A DNA stretch of 33,034 nt from an uncultured beta proteobacterium (GTDB lineage: Bacteria > Pseudomonadota > Gammaproteobacteria > Burkholderiales > Burkholderiaceae_C): NCBI GenBank assembly GCA_903924955.1, contig CAIYDK010000285.1, positions 1-33,034 on the forward strand. Reading direction: 5' to 3'. The position numbers were made by a program, and so were the translations under genes. The notes beneath the pieces were generated by a model that was not told the DNA's origin, made no database searches, and saw only the letters and a program-made list of their open reading frames with translations. How positions within the stretch are numbered: position 1 is the first letter of the stretch; every line of letters starts with the position of its first letter. Shown in pieces: positions 1-8,186 of the stretch.

Positions 1-620
1 ACTTTGTGGACGACGAACGTTCGCTCTCGCTCTTCATGGGCTACAGCGCCGCTGCCTTGCACTTGCGCGACCAGTTGCAGTCACAAAGCATGACGGTTGA
101 CGCGCAGCACCCGTTGATTGTCTACCTGCCCTGCGGTGTGGGCGGTGCGCCGGCCGGCATAGCCTGGGGCCTGCACCAACTTTTTGGCGGGCACGTCCAT
201 TGCTTTTTTGCCGAACCGGTGCAGTCCCCCTGCTTTCTGGTTCAGATGCTGTCGCCTATTGGCAGCAGCCAGTCCGTCTATGACTTTGGACTGACCAACC
301 AGACCGAGGCCGACGGACTGGCCGTGCCACGTGCCTCGCAACTGGCGGCAGATGTGATGCGCCCGCTGCTGGCAGGGGTTTTCACTGTGGGGGACCAAAC
401 ACTGTTCGACCACCTTGCAATGCTGATGGCCACAGAGGGCATGCGCATCGAACCCTCGGCAGCTGCCGGGTTCAGCGGGCCTCGGCATTTGCTGGGCAAC
501 GCGCTGGCGTGTCCCGGTGCCAACCATGTGGTGTGGACCACCGGAGGGCTGCTGGTGCCGGATGCGCAGTACCAGCTTTTCCTGCAGCGGGCTAAACAGC
601 GACCGTCGACGCGGCAATAA
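1..620 (+). CDS. dsdA: D-serine ammonia-lyase (DsdA), C-terminal part
   Basis: PLP-dependent enzyme converting D-serine to pyruvate and ammonia in the cytoplasm. Only the last ~206 residues are present; the 5' part lies outside the window (the frame is open from base 3, so the GTG at base 6 is not a real start). Visible family landmarks are the glycine-rich LPCGVGG segment (fold-type II PLP phosphate loop), HCFFAEP followed by SPC, DGLAV.RAS, SDQT-like (GDQTLFD), EPSA and the terminal WTTGG segment. All occur in this order and spacing in E. coli DsdA. The gene ends in TAA and its last 29 bases overlap the end of a convergent hydrolase gene. No dsdX or dsdC neighbour is visible. Family assignment is sure; physiological role is inferred. 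Confidence 0.93.
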   Translation, partial: FVDDERSLSLFMGYSAAALHLRDQLQSQSMTVDAQHPLIVYLPCGVGGAPAGIAWGLHQLFGGHVHCFFAEPVQSPCFLVQMLSPIGSSQSVYDFGLTNQTEADGLAVPRASQLAADVMRPLLAGVFTVGDQTLFDHLAMLMATEGMRIEPSAAAGFSGPRHLLGNALACPGANHVVWTTGGLLVPDAQYQLFLQRAKQRPSTRQ

Positions 621-1467
621 ACGCCGTAACGCAATCAAGTTGCTCAGGCACGTTCAGTGCCGGTGCATGGCCGCAGTTGGGCACTTCCATGACCTGCAGA
701 CGGCCTGCTGCCCCGGGACCCCGTTGGCGCATGGTGGCAATGGTCTCGTCGAGCACCAGGTCTGACTCCACGCCATGCAGGCACAGCACGGGAACACTCA
801 AGGCATCGTAGTGGGGCCAGATGTCGTAGTCCGTTGGATGGCTGATGAACTGCTGCACCATGGCGGGGTCGTAGTGTGGCGTGACGCGACCATCCGGCAG
901 GCGGCGGGTGGAGGTCTCGGTCAGGCGTCGCCACTGTGCATCACTCATCCAGCCATAGGGTTTGTAAACCTGGCGGAAAAAAGCTTCGAGCTCCCGCACG
1001 GTATCAAAGGCTGGCGGGCTGCCGGCGTACTCACGGATGCGGGCAATGGCCCGTTGCGCCAGGGCAGGGGCATTGTCATTGAGCGTGAGACTGCGGATGC
1101 GCTTCGGCATGGATGGCTCAAACAAGCCCGAGGCGCACACCGTGCCAATGGCACCGCCCATGGAGGTACCTACCCAGTGCGCACTGTCAATGCCCAGTTG
1201 TTCAAACAGTTGAGCCGCAAGGCGTGCGTAAAAAGCAAGGCAGTATTCCTGCTCGGGCCGCTTGCTCCATTGGCTCAGGCCACGGCCAATCACATCCGGG
1301 CAAATGACACGGTAGTGCGGGCTCAAGTGCTCGGCCAGTTCGTCCATATCTCGCCCAGTGCGAGCCAGGCCGTGCCACGCCACCACCACAGGCGCGTCAG
1401 ACGCGCCCCACTCGGTGTAGTGAACCTCCAGACCGGCGCAGGTGATGAAATTGGAACTTGGGGACAT
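592..1467 (-). CDS. alpha/beta-fold hydrolase, last gene of the liv-type operon
   Basis: Serine hydrolase of the alpha/beta-fold superfamily, about 291 residues. Visible are an oxyanion-region HG (WHGLART), the nucleophile elbow GTSMGG, an acidic residue in LHGVESDLV and the catalytic-type histidine in NCGHAP near the C terminus, so the triad looks complete. No signal peptide, hence probably cytosolic. An upstream ATG at 1482 is also in frame, but the ATG at 1467 has the better Shine-Dalgarno (GGAG, 9 nt upstream) and is chosen. The gene lies only a few bases after the permease gene livM on the same strand, so it is probably co-transcribed. This suggests it acts on an ester or amide brought in by the transporter, but the substrate cannot be read from the sequence. 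Its 3' end overlaps dsdA tail to tail. Confidence 0.85.
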   Translation of the reverse strand: MSPSSNFITCAGLEVHYTEWGASDAPVVVAWHGLARTGRDMDELAEHLSPHYRVICPDVIGRGLSQWSKRPEQEYCLAFYARLAAQLFEQLGIDSAHWVGTSMGGAIGTVCASGLFEPSMPKRIRSLTLNDNAPALAQRAIARIREYAGSPPAFDTVRELEAFFRQVYKPYGWMSDAQWRRLTETSTRRLPDGRVTPHYDPAMVQQFISHPTDYDIWPHYDALSVPVLCLHGVESDLVLDETIATMRQRGPGAAGRLQVMEVPNCGHAPALNVPEQLDCVTAFIAASTVAV

Positions 1468-1484
1468 GGTGATTTGCTCCATGG

Positions 1485-2552
1485 TCAGGACTGCACGCTA
1501 CGCGCACGCAGCCGCCCCACCACACCGGAGGGGAAGTAATAAACCGAAAGGACGAACAGCACGCCCAGCCAAAGCAGCCAGCGGTCCGGTGAGAGCAATG
1601 CGGACAGCCACGGCAAGGCACTGGCGGCCTCGCTGCCCAGGCGCAGCAAATCCTGCAAGTAGCTTTGGGCAACCAGAAACAAGGATGCACCCACAATGGC
1701 GCCATACATGGTGCCCATGCCGCCAATCACGACGATGAGCAGCACATCCATCATGATTTCGAACGACAGCGAGGTGTCAGGCCCGTTGTAGCGCAGCCAG
1801 ATCGCCAGCATGGCACCGGCCAGGCAGGCAAACAGTGCCGACAAAATAGCTGAAGTGGTGCGGTACACCACCACGCGGTAGCCAATGGCTTCAGCGCGGA
1901 ATTCGTTTTCGCGAATGGCCTGCAGCACGCGGCCAAACGGTGAATTGACGATGCGCAGCAGCGCCAGAAACAGCACCACCGCCGTGACGAACAGCAGGTA
2001 GTAGCACAGCAGGCGACCGTCCAGCGAGACACCCAGAAACGGTTGTTCACTGAACTCGTAGCTGGGCGACAAGATCTCGGGCACCTTGAAGGAGAGGCCG
2101 TCTTCGCCGCCGGTGATCTCGTGCAGTTGCGAGGCCAGCGTCAAGAATGCCGACGCCACCGCCAGGGTGATCATGGCAAAGAAAATGGCCCGCACGCGCA
2201 GCGAAAAAAGCCCCACCAGCAGCGCCAGCACAAATGACAGCGCCAGGCTGCCGCCCAACCCCACCGCAAGCGCCTCCCAGGTCGGGCCCATGCGCGTCGT
2301 GGCCACGGCGATGCCGTATGCGCCAATGCCAAAGAACATGGTGTGGGCAAAGCTGACGATGCCGGTGTAACCCAGCAACAAGTCAAAGCTGGCCACCAGC
2401 ACGATGAATACCAGCACCTTGGCCGCCACATTGAGCGCCTTCACGCCGGGAAAGATAAAGGGTGTCAAGGCCAGCGCAAGCACCAACAGGACCAGAAGAC
2501 CGGCCAGCCAGCGGCTGCGCGGCATATCGTGGGAAAGGAGTCGTTGCAGCAT
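1485..2552 (-). CDS. livM: branched-chain amino acid-type ABC permease, LivM family
   Basis: Second inner-membrane permease subunit of a HAAT-family (branched-chain amino acid/urea/amide type) ABC importer, 355 residues with about ten hydrophobic segments. The conserved LLLGYTGIVSFAHTMFFGIGAY region near the N terminus and the EAA-like cytoplasmic loop (LQAIRENEFRAEAIGY) that contacts the ATPases are visible. The frame runs ~260 bases further upstream, but that part only mirrors livH in another frame. The ATG at 2552 has a strong SD (TGAGGA) that overlaps the livH stop codon, arguing for translational coupling. A second ATG at 2525 is possible. The family transports amino acids, amides, urea or small aromatic acids; the substrate here is unknown. 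Confidence 0.93.
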   Translation of the reverse strand: MLQRLLSHDMPRSRWLAGLLVLLVLALALTPFIFPGVKALNVAAKVLVFIVLVASFDLLLGYTGIVSFAHTMFFGIGAYGIAVATTRMGPTWEALAVGLGGSLALSFVLALLVGLFSLRVRAIFFAMITLAVASAFLTLASQLHEITGGEDGLSFKVPEILSPSYEFSEQPFLGVSLDGRLLCYYLLFVTAVVLFLALLRIVNSPFGRVLQAIRENEFRAEAIGYRVVVYRTTSAILSALFACLAGAMLAIWLRYNGPDTSLSFEIMMDVLLIVVIGGMGTMYGAIVGASLFLVAQSYLQDLLRLGSEAASALPWLSALLSPDRWLLWLGVLFVLSVYYFPSGVVGRLRARSVQS

Positions 2553-2563
2553 ATTAATTGTCC

Positions 2564-3547
2564 TCAGCGGTTCGCAACGGGGTAGACGCCTTGTGGACGC
2601 CACAGCAGCACACCCACCATAAGAGCGATGTTGGAAAACAGCGCCACTTTTGGTGCCAGGAAACCGGTGTAGTTGGCCATCAGCCCCACCAGCAAAGCCC
2701 CGATCAACGCGCCACCCGTGGACCCCAGGCCACCGATGATGATGACGATGAAGATCAGCACATTGACCTGAGCACCCATTTGCGGCGTAACCGTCTGCTG
2801 GTACAGGCCCCACATCACACCACCCAGACCTGCCAGACCACTGCCGACAACAAACACCCCAATGAATAACCGCTTGATGCGATAACCCAGCGCCTCAACC
2901 ATCTCGCGGTCCTGCACACCGGCTCGAATCAGCAACCCGATCTTGGTGCGCCCCAGTACCCACGCCAGCGTGGCAAACACTGCCAGCCCCACGACCACCG
3001 CCATGAGGCGGTATTTTTCGATGGCCGCGTCGCCCAGGTAGAGTGAGCCGCGCATGGCGTCGGGCAAGGGCAGCGCGATCTGTGCGGGGCCCCAGACCAC
3101 CTTGATAAGTTCTTCGCCGATGATCATGCCGCCCATGGTGATCAGAATTTGCTTGAGGTGCTGGCCGTAGACGGGGCGCACAATGAAACGCTCAAAAGCC
3201 AGCCCTACTGCACCCGCTACCGCCATGGCCACCAGCATGGCCGGGAACACCGCCACCAGATTGCGCCACAACTGATCGGAGCCCGTCCAGTCACCCATGG
3301 CACCCATCACCGAAGTGGCCACAAAGGCTCCCAGGGCAATGAACACACCGTGGCCAAAGTTGAGCACGTCCATTAAGCCGAACACCAGGGTCAGACCCGA
3401 GGCAATGATGAAGATGATCATGCCCATAGCCAGGCCCGCAATGGTCAAGGTGACCCAGGTCGAGGTCGACCCAATGAACGGCATGACCAGCATCGCTAAA
3501 AGGGGAACCAGCACCAAAGGCTTCCAGTCGAAATCAAGTTGTTTCAT
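2564..3547 (-). CDS. livH: branched-chain amino acid-type ABC permease, LivH family
   Basis: First membrane subunit of the importer, 327 residues with about eight to nine hydrophobic helices. Typical LivH features are the GLTLVFGLMDVLNFGHG segment in the first third, the cytoplasmic EAA-like loop (REMVEALGYRIKRLF) and the C-terminal GGLGSTGGALIGAL segment. The start ATG overlaps the stop of livF by four bases (ATGA), so the two are translationally coupled. Product would pair with LivM to form the transmembrane channel. Family assignment is firm; transported compound is not determined. Confidence 0.94.
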   Translation of the reverse strand: MKQLDFDWKPLVLVPLLAMLVMPFIGSTSTWVTLTIAGLAMGMIIFIIASGLTLVFGLMDVLNFGHGVFIALGAFVATSVMGAMGDWTGSDQLWRNLVAVFPAMLVAMAVAGAVGLAFERFIVRPVYGQHLKQILITMGGMIIGEELIKVVWGPAQIALPLPDAMRGSLYLGDAAIEKYRLMAVVVGLAVFATLAWVLGRTKIGLLIRAGVQDREMVEALGYRIKRLFIGVFVVGSGLAGLGGVMWGLYQQTVTPQMGAQVNVLIFIVIIIGGLGSTGGALIGALLVGLMANYTGFLAPKVALFSNIALMVGVLLWRPQGVYPVANR

Positions 3548-4284
3548 ATTGCCAACCCCAACAAGGCGTGTTGCATGTCTTCGTTGTCACCCAGTTCTTT
3601 CATGGACCCGGCGTGCACGACCCGGCCGTTGTCCATCACCGCGACCTGGTCGCCCAGGCGCTTGGCAAAGCTGATGTTCTGTTCCACCAGCAAGATGGTG
3701 GTGCCGGTCTGCTTGAGCTCGGCGAACGCATCAATCATGTTGTTGATGATGGCCGGGGCCAGGCCCTTGCTGGGCTCGTCTACGATCAGCAACTTGCGCG
3801 GCTCCACAATCGCTCGCGCCACCGCCAGCATCTGCTTTTGACCACCCGAAAGCTTGCCTGCAGGATGGTTCCAGAATTTCTCCACAGCTGGAAAAAGCTT
3901 GAAAATCCACTCCAGCCGCTGGGTATCCATCTGATCGGCCCGCTTTGCAGAGCGCGCCGCCAGCAACATGTTTTCCTTTACCGTGAGGTCAGAAAATATG
4001 CCCATGTTTTCCGGCACATACGCAATGTCGAGGCCTGCGATAGAAGGTGTCTCCGCGACAGTGATGTCCAGCCCGTCAAACACCACGGAACCCTGAGACG
4101 CATGCCACAGCCCCATGATGGTGCGCAGCGTGGTGGTCTTACCCGCGCCGTTGCGTCCCAGCAGCATCGTCAGCTGGCCGCGCGGAACCACAAGGTCTAC
4201 ACCGTGCAGGATATGGTAAGCGCCAATGTGGGTATGCACACCCGACAGCGCAAGCAACGCGTCGGTTTGAATCGCTTGGTTCAT
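3544..4284 (-). CDS. livF: ABC transporter ATP-binding protein, LivF family
   Basis: Cytoplasmic ATPase subunit, 246 residues. Walker A GRNGAGKTT is at residues 43-51, the Q-loop region follows, the signature is LSGGQKQM, Walker B is LLIVDEP with the D-loop SKGLAP, and the H-switch region is replaced by the family-typical LLVEQN. The order of domains and the short C terminus match LivF rather than LivG. It overlaps both neighbours by four bases (livG stop/livF start and livF stop/livH start), which indicates one tightly coupled operon. Confidence 0.95.
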   Translation of the reverse strand: MNQAIQTDALLALSGVHTHIGAYHILHGVDLVVPRGQLTMLLGRNGAGKTTTLRTIMGLWHASQGSVVFDGLDITVAETPSIAGLDIAYVPENMGIFSDLTVKENMLLAARSAKRADQMDTQRLEWIFKLFPAVEKFWNHPAGKLSGGQKQMLAVARAIVEPRKLLIVDEPSKGLAPAIINNMIDAFAELKQTGTTILLVEQNISFAKRLGDQVAVMDNGRVVHAGSMKELGDNEDMQHALLGLAI

Positions 4285-5063
4285 AGGCCCTCCTCTGCCG
4301 CTGCAGTCTTGGGGGCAACCCCAAGGTACGCCTCTTGAACAACAGGTGATGCAATCACCGTGGCCGGGTCACCATCTGCCACCAATGTGCCGTTATGCAA
4401 GACGATGATGCGGTCGGCCAACTCACGCACCACGTCCATCTTGTGCTCGACCAGCAAAATGGTCTTTCGCTTGTCTTCCTTGAGTTTGCGGATCAGGTTA
4501 AGAATCACCGGCGCCTCGTCCGCAGACATACCGGCCGTGGGTTCGTCAAACATGAAGACCAAAGGATCCAGGGCCATGAGTAGCGCAACCTCCAGTTTGC
4601 GTTGATCGCCATGCGGCAGACTGGCCACAGGCAGACCTTGCTTGTCGCCCATGGAAACCGTTTCCAGAATGTCCAGCGCGCGGCGTGTCAATGGTGCGTG
4701 GTCGCTCCAGATGCTCCACAAGTTCAGTCCGCGAAGATGCGGGCCCTGCTGCGCCGCCTGCACCGCCAGTCGGACGTTCTCCAGAACGGTCAGGTGCGGA
4801 AACAGATTTGTCAGCTGAAACGCCCGCCCCAACCCGGCACGCGTGCGCGCCGAGGGGCTCAAGCCGGTGAGGTTTTTTCCGCCCAAAAATACCTCCCCCG
4901 CCGATGCCTTGAGCTGGCCCGAGATCAGGTTGAAATAGGTCGTCTTGCCGGCGCCATTGGGCCCCACAATGGCAGTCAAGGTGCCAGGCTCAAAAGAGCA
5001 GCTGACAGCATTCACCGCCACGTGGCCACCGAAGCGGATCGTGAGTTCTTTGGTTTCTAGCAT
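4281..5063 (-). CDS. livG: ABC transporter ATP-binding protein, LivG family
   Basis: Cytoplasmic ATPase partner of LivF, 260 residues. Walker A GPNGAGKTT is at residues 34-42. The signature is the LivG-type LPHGDQRKLE instead of LSGGQ, Walker B is PLVFMFDEPTAGMS, and the H-loop is LLVEHKMDVV. A LivG-specific insertion between the Q-loop and the signature (residues ~95-140) is present. Start ATG at 5063 has an AGGGGG-type SD. It is separated from the upstream binding-protein gene by 148 bp that carry a large hairpin (see that entry), the only sizeable gap inside this operon. Confidence 0.94.
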   Translation of the reverse strand: MLETKELTIRFGGHVAVNAVSCSFEPGTLTAIVGPNGAGKTTYFNLISGQLKASAGEVFLGGKNLTGLSPSARTRAGLGRAFQLTNLFPHLTVLENVRLAVQAAQQGPHLRGLNLWSIWSDHAPLTRRALDILETVSMGDKQGLPVASLPHGDQRKLEVALLMALDPLVFMFDEPTAGMSADEAPVILNLIRKLKEDKRKTILLVEHKMDVVRELADRIIVLHNGTLVADGDPATVIASPVVQEAYLGVAPKTAAAEEGL

Positions 5064-5119
5064 GGTTCGTTTGCCCCCTGGATCAGGTGAGCGGTGTAGC
5101 GAGCGAGTCGATCACCTAG

Positions 5120-5211
5120 GTGCCTGGGCGGCAGGGCGTTCTGTGCAGGTAAAGAAGGAGCCCGCGCAGCGGGCGGGGGACACGGAACAGAACGCTCTGC
5201 TGATCAGGCAC
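5120..5211 (-). other. large imperfect inverted repeat after the binding-protein stop codon
   Basis: Two 25-base arms (5120-5144 and 5187-5211) are complementary at 21 of 25 positions, with 7 unbroken pairs at the base and 9 at the top. The 42-base loop carries a second perfect 6-bp hairpin (GCCCGC/GCGGGC, 5160-5174). The outer arm begins at the base directly after the TAA of the binding-protein gene. There is no T-run on the minus strand, so it is not a classical terminator. By analogy with hairpins between binding-protein and permease genes in other ABC operons, it may block 3' exonucleases and raise the binding protein over the membrane subunits; this is inference. Confidence 0.6.
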
Positions 5212-6420
5212 TTAACGTTTGTTGCGGATGGGGATATTCATCTCTTCCGGCTTGATCTCCCGCACCAACTCCGGCACCCCCCAGGCAAACGCAGGGTCGG
5301 CCTTGATCTTGAAGTGGTACATGCTTTGCATGGCCTGGTGGTCTTCCTTGCGGAACGTCATCTTGCCCTTGGGTGTGTCAAAACTCATGCCCTCCATGGT
5401 CTTGATCAGGGTGTTGGCCGATGTATCACCTTTGCTGTTGTTCAGCGCAGTGACGATAGCCATGGCAGCCGAGAAACCACCTGCAGTGAAGAAGTCTGGG
5501 GGCGCCTTGAACTGGCTGTAATGGCGCGCCACCATGGCTTCGTTGATAGGGTTCTTGGGAATGCCGAAGTAGTAATACAAAGCGCCTTCCATGCCGGGAA
5601 ACTGTTTGTAAGCCACCATGGCAGGGAGGATATTGCCGCCGGTCGCCAATTCAATGCCATAGCGCTTTTTCAAATCCAGATCAGCAATTTTGCTGAACGG
5701 TGCGGGGGCACCCGACCAACCCACCGAGATGTATTTATTGCCGGGTTGATCCTTGAGCTTGTCCACGATGCGTTGCAGACCTGCGGTGAAGTCAGTCGTC
5801 CCCACTGGCAGGTATTCCTCGTGGATGATCTTGGTATGTTTAAGCGCTTCGCGTGTGGCTTTGACGCCATCGCGCCCGAATGCGTTGTCGTTCGCCAGCG
5901 TGGCAACCACGTTGCCCGGCTTGTCCAGTGCTGCGGCGTTGGCAGCAGCATCCTGGCTCGAGTTGCGACCGGTGCGGAAGATGTACTTGTTCCACTTGTC
6001 ACCGGTGATCGAATCCGCCACGGCCGGCTCAACCAGCAAAATCTTTTTATATTCTTCAGCCACCGGCAGCATGGCCAGCGCCACGGGGGATGCCGTAGGC
6101 CCCACGGCCAGATCCACCTTGTCATCGCCGTAAGCGGCAGCCAGCAGGCTCTTGCCAATGTCGGGCTTGCCCTGATCGTCTTTCTCGATAACCACAATTT
6201 TTTTGCCGGCCACCATCATGGTGCCGCCGGTGGCGTAATCCAGCCCCATCATGAAACCCACTGCCGTCTGCTTGCCGTAGGCCTCCAGCGCACCCGTTTT
6301 GCTGTAGATGTGGGCTATCTTGATTTCTTTGGATTGCGCCATGGCGGCTGTGCCTGCCCATGCGCTGCATAGCGCGGTTGCAATCAATGAGGCCTTGAAA
6401 ACCCAGCGGCGTTGGTACAT
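5212..6420 (-). CDS. periplasmic substrate-binding protein, LivJ/LivK family
   Basis: Solute-binding lipid-free periplasmic protein of the HAAT ABC system, 402 residues. The N terminus has a classical signal peptide (positively charged MYQRRW, hydrophobic core, cleavage predicted after AMA near residue 28), followed by KIAHIYSKTGALEAYG, the typical first strand and ligand loop of type I periplasmic binding proteins. DDQGKPDIGKS and GPTASPVALAM are also characteristic positions. Start ATG at 6420 has an AGGAG SD with 7-nt spacing. It is the first gene after a sigma54-type promoter and precedes livGFHM and a hydrolase. The ligand is unknown: branched-chain amino acids, amides or aromatic acids are all possible in this family. 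Confidence 0.93.
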   Translation of the reverse strand: MYQRRWVFKASLIATALCSAWAGTAAMAQSKEIKIAHIYSKTGALEAYGKQTAVGFMMGLDYATGGTMMVAGKKIVVIEKDDQGKPDIGKSLLAAAYGDDKVDLAVGPTASPVALAMLPVAEEYKKILLVEPAVADSITGDKWNKYIFRTGRNSSQDAAANAAALDKPGNVVATLANDNAFGRDGVKATREALKHTKIIHEEYLPVGTTDFTAGLQRIVDKLKDQPGNKYISVGWSGAPAPFSKIADLDLKKRYGIELATGGNILPAMVAYKQFPGMEGALYYYFGIPKNPINEAMVARHYSQFKAPPDFFTAGGFSAAMAIVTALNNSKGDTSANTLIKTMEGMSFDTPKGKMTFRKEDHQAMQSMYHFKIKADPAFAWGVPELVREIKPEEMNIPIRNKR

Positions 6421-6459
6421 GGATGTCTCCTGATGTGGTTATGTGAACAGCGTTCATTT

Positions 6460-6475
6460 TGCATGAAGCGTGCCA
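6460..6475 (-). promoter_or_regulatory. sigma54 (-24/-12) promoter of the liv-type operon
   Basis: Read on the minus strand this is TGGCACGCTTCATGCA. It matches the consensus TGGCACG-N4-TTGCA at 11 of the 12 defined positions, with GG and GC at exactly the right spacing. It lies 40 bases upstream of the binding-protein ATG, predicting a start of transcription near 6449 and a 5' UTR of about 28 nt. The gene just upstream encodes a sigma54 activator with the GAFTGA loop, which supports the call. Confidence 0.82.
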
Positions 6476-6480
6476 ACCAA

Positions 6481-6589
6481 AAATGTGTTGATTTCATTGA
6501 ATATTTTTTAAAAAATACAAACCACTCAATGAAAAAGGATGATTTTTGTACACGTTTATTGTGTATATTTTATACATACTGTATGAAAA
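6481..6589 (-). promoter_or_regulatory. candidate activator site and IHF site upstream of the sigma54 promoter
   Basis: This AT-rich stretch holds TGTATA-TTT-TATACA (6562-6576), a perfect dyad about 87 bp upstream of the -24 element and so well placed to be the enhancer-binding site of the neighbouring Fis-type regulator. A near-match to the IHF consensus (6481-6493, one position off) lies between it and the promoter, close to the -24 side. A 16-bp A/T palindrome (6502-6517) could be part of a terminator for the regulator gene. All of these are pattern matches only. Confidence 0.4.
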
Positions 6590-8098
6590 TTAGGCATTTC
6601 GAATGCGAGAGTACAGCGTCGCCCTGGCCATGCCCAACATCTTTGCCGCCGCGGCTTTATTCCCGCGATGGGCCTGAAGTGCCGCTTGAATGGCCTTTTG
6701 CTCCAATTCGGCCACTTGCTCCGTCAGGGGTCGCAATAGCGCATCAGGAGCGGCCACACCGCCTGCACCGGTAGGCGGCACCGCCTCCATCAATTCAGGT
6801 CCCACCGGTGCTGGCATCGGCTCAATAGGCTGCACACCGGACTCGCGCAGCACGGTTTCCAACTGGTGCATGTTGATGCGTGGTGAATCGCTTCGCATGG
6901 CGGCTTGCTCCAACACATTACGCAACTCGCGGATATTGCCGCGCCAGGGCTGAGCCTCCAGCAAAGCCAACGCATCGCCAGACAGTTCTGGCGGCGGCAT
7001 GCCACTGCGCAGAGCCACGTCTTCGCCCAGGGCCTCCAGCAGCGCAGCGATGTCAGCCCGACGCTCACGCAAGGGCGGAACGCGAATAGGCAGCACATGG
7101 AGCCGGTAGAACAAATCCTCCCGAAAGCCGCCCTCGCGCACCAACCGCGTCAAGTCACGAGAAGTGGCTGCGATGACGCGCACATCAATAGGTATGAGCT
7201 TATTGGATCCCAGCGGTTCAATCTCGCCTTCCTGCAGGGCCCGCAGCAACTTGGACTGAAGCGCCAGCGGCATATCGCCAATTTCATCCAGAAATAGCGT
7301 ACCGCCATGGGCGAGCCGAAACTTGCCATCACGTCCCTTGCGGTCGGCCCCCGTAAATGCCCCCGGTACAAACCCAAAAAACTCTGCCTCCAGCAGCGTA
7401 TCGGGCACCGCCGCAATATTGACACTGATGAATGGGCCCGCCGCGCGGTTTGACGCTGCATGAATAGCGTGGGCCAGTAACTCCTTGCCCGTACCCGTCT
7501 CACCCAACAACAGCACGGGGCTGGACGACTGCGCCGCACGGCGTGCCTGGCGCTTGACCTCGACCGCTGCGGCACTCAACCCGATAAAGCTGGCAAATGT
7601 GTACTTGGATTGGCGCTGTCCGACCTGCTTGAGCCGCTGTGTGGCCAGTTCACGCCGTGCATCATCAAGATCGCGCTGCAACAGCGAAAATTTCTCAATC
7701 AACGGCTGCAGCGTGGTCTCCGCGTGATCAAACAACACAATACCCAGCGCGCCGATTACTTGCCCTGCCGCATCACGCAGCGGGATGCGGCTAACCACAA
7801 AGGTGCCTGCGCGGTTAGTCAGCAAATCAATAAGAATCGGTTTACCTGTTTCCAGCACCTGGTGCATTTGCGTGTTTTGAATGACGCGCGACACCGGATG
7901 ACCTACAAAGTCTTCTTCCCTCTCAAAACCGAGAGCGGGAAGAAAACGCTTGTATTGGTCATTGATCCAGACCACGCGCGCTGCACGGTCGACCAGCATC
8001 ATGCCCTCACTGGCATTGGCGAAAAGGTCAAACATGGAACGTGCCGCCAGTTCCAGAATGCTTTGTGCGTCGCGCGGCAGGGTGTCCAAATTTTCCAT
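6590..8098 (-). CDS. PAS / AAA+ / Fis sigma54-dependent transcriptional activator
   Basis: Bacterial enhancer-binding protein of 502 residues. An N-terminal PAS-type sensor covers residues ~20-130 ([18 protein letters not shown]...), followed by a short linker. The AAA+ domain has Walker A GETGTGKE (~199-206), the sigma54-contacting GAFTGA loop (~246-251), Walker [14 protein letters not shown] and the sensor regions [11 protein letters not shown] and [19 protein letters not shown] Fis-type helix-turn-helix closes the protein ([20 protein letters not shown]). It lies between tctA and the liv-type operon on the same strand. The sigma54 promoter just downstream of its stop makes it the likely activator of that operon. 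The signal sensed by the PAS domain is unknown. No strong SD precedes the ATG, and a dispersed repeat ends 19 bases upstream of the start. Confidence 0.93.
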   Translation of the reverse strand: MENLDTLPRDAQSILELAARSMFDLFANASEGMMLVDRAARVVWINDQYKRFLPALGFEREEDFVGHPVSRVIQNTQMHQVLETGKPILIDLLTNRAGTFVVSRIPLRDAAGQVIGALGIVLFDHAETTLQPLIEKFSLLQRDLDDARRELATQRLKQVGQRQSKYTFASFIGLSAAAVEVKRQARRAAQSSSPVLLLGETGTGKELLAHAIHAASNRAAGPFISVNIAAVPDTLLEAEFFGFVPGAFTGADRKGRDGKFRLAHGGTLFLDEIGDMPLALQSKLLRALQEGEIEPLGSNKLIPIDVRVIAATSRDLTRLVREGGFREDLFYRLHVLPIRVPPLRERRADIAALLEALGEDVALRSGMPPPELSGDALALLEAQPWRGNIRELRNVLEQAAMRSDSPRINMHQLETVLRESGVQPIEPMPAPVGPELMEAVPPTGAGGVAAPDALLRPLTEQVAELEQKAIQAALQAHRGNKAAAAKMLGMARATLYSRIRNA

Positions 8099-8117
8099 GG
8101 TCGAATGTTACCGCATT

Positions 8118-8164
8118 AGCTATCAATTCAATAGCTGCATACGCTTATTGTTCGGGGGCTAGAG
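8118..8164 (+). repeat. 47-bp dispersed repeat, copy 1 (intergenic)
   Basis: Starts with the dyad AGCTAT-N7-ATAGCT and ends with GGGGGCTAGAG. It aligns without gaps to copies at 18321-18367 (32 of 47 identical) and 28709-28755. It fills more than half of the 88-bp gap between tctA and the sigma54 activator gene and sits just before the activator start codon. All three copies have the same orientation, opposite to the surrounding minus-strand genes. Confidence 0.75.
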
Positions 8165-8186
8165 CGTAGTTTTCCTTCGACACATC

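Noticed and set aside
4945-6372. 475-codon open frame on the plus strand opposite the binding-protein gene
   Set aside because: It is the complement of a clear signal-peptide binding protein and of livG; no family resemblance and arginine/histidine-rich composition typical of antisense frames in GC-rich DNA.
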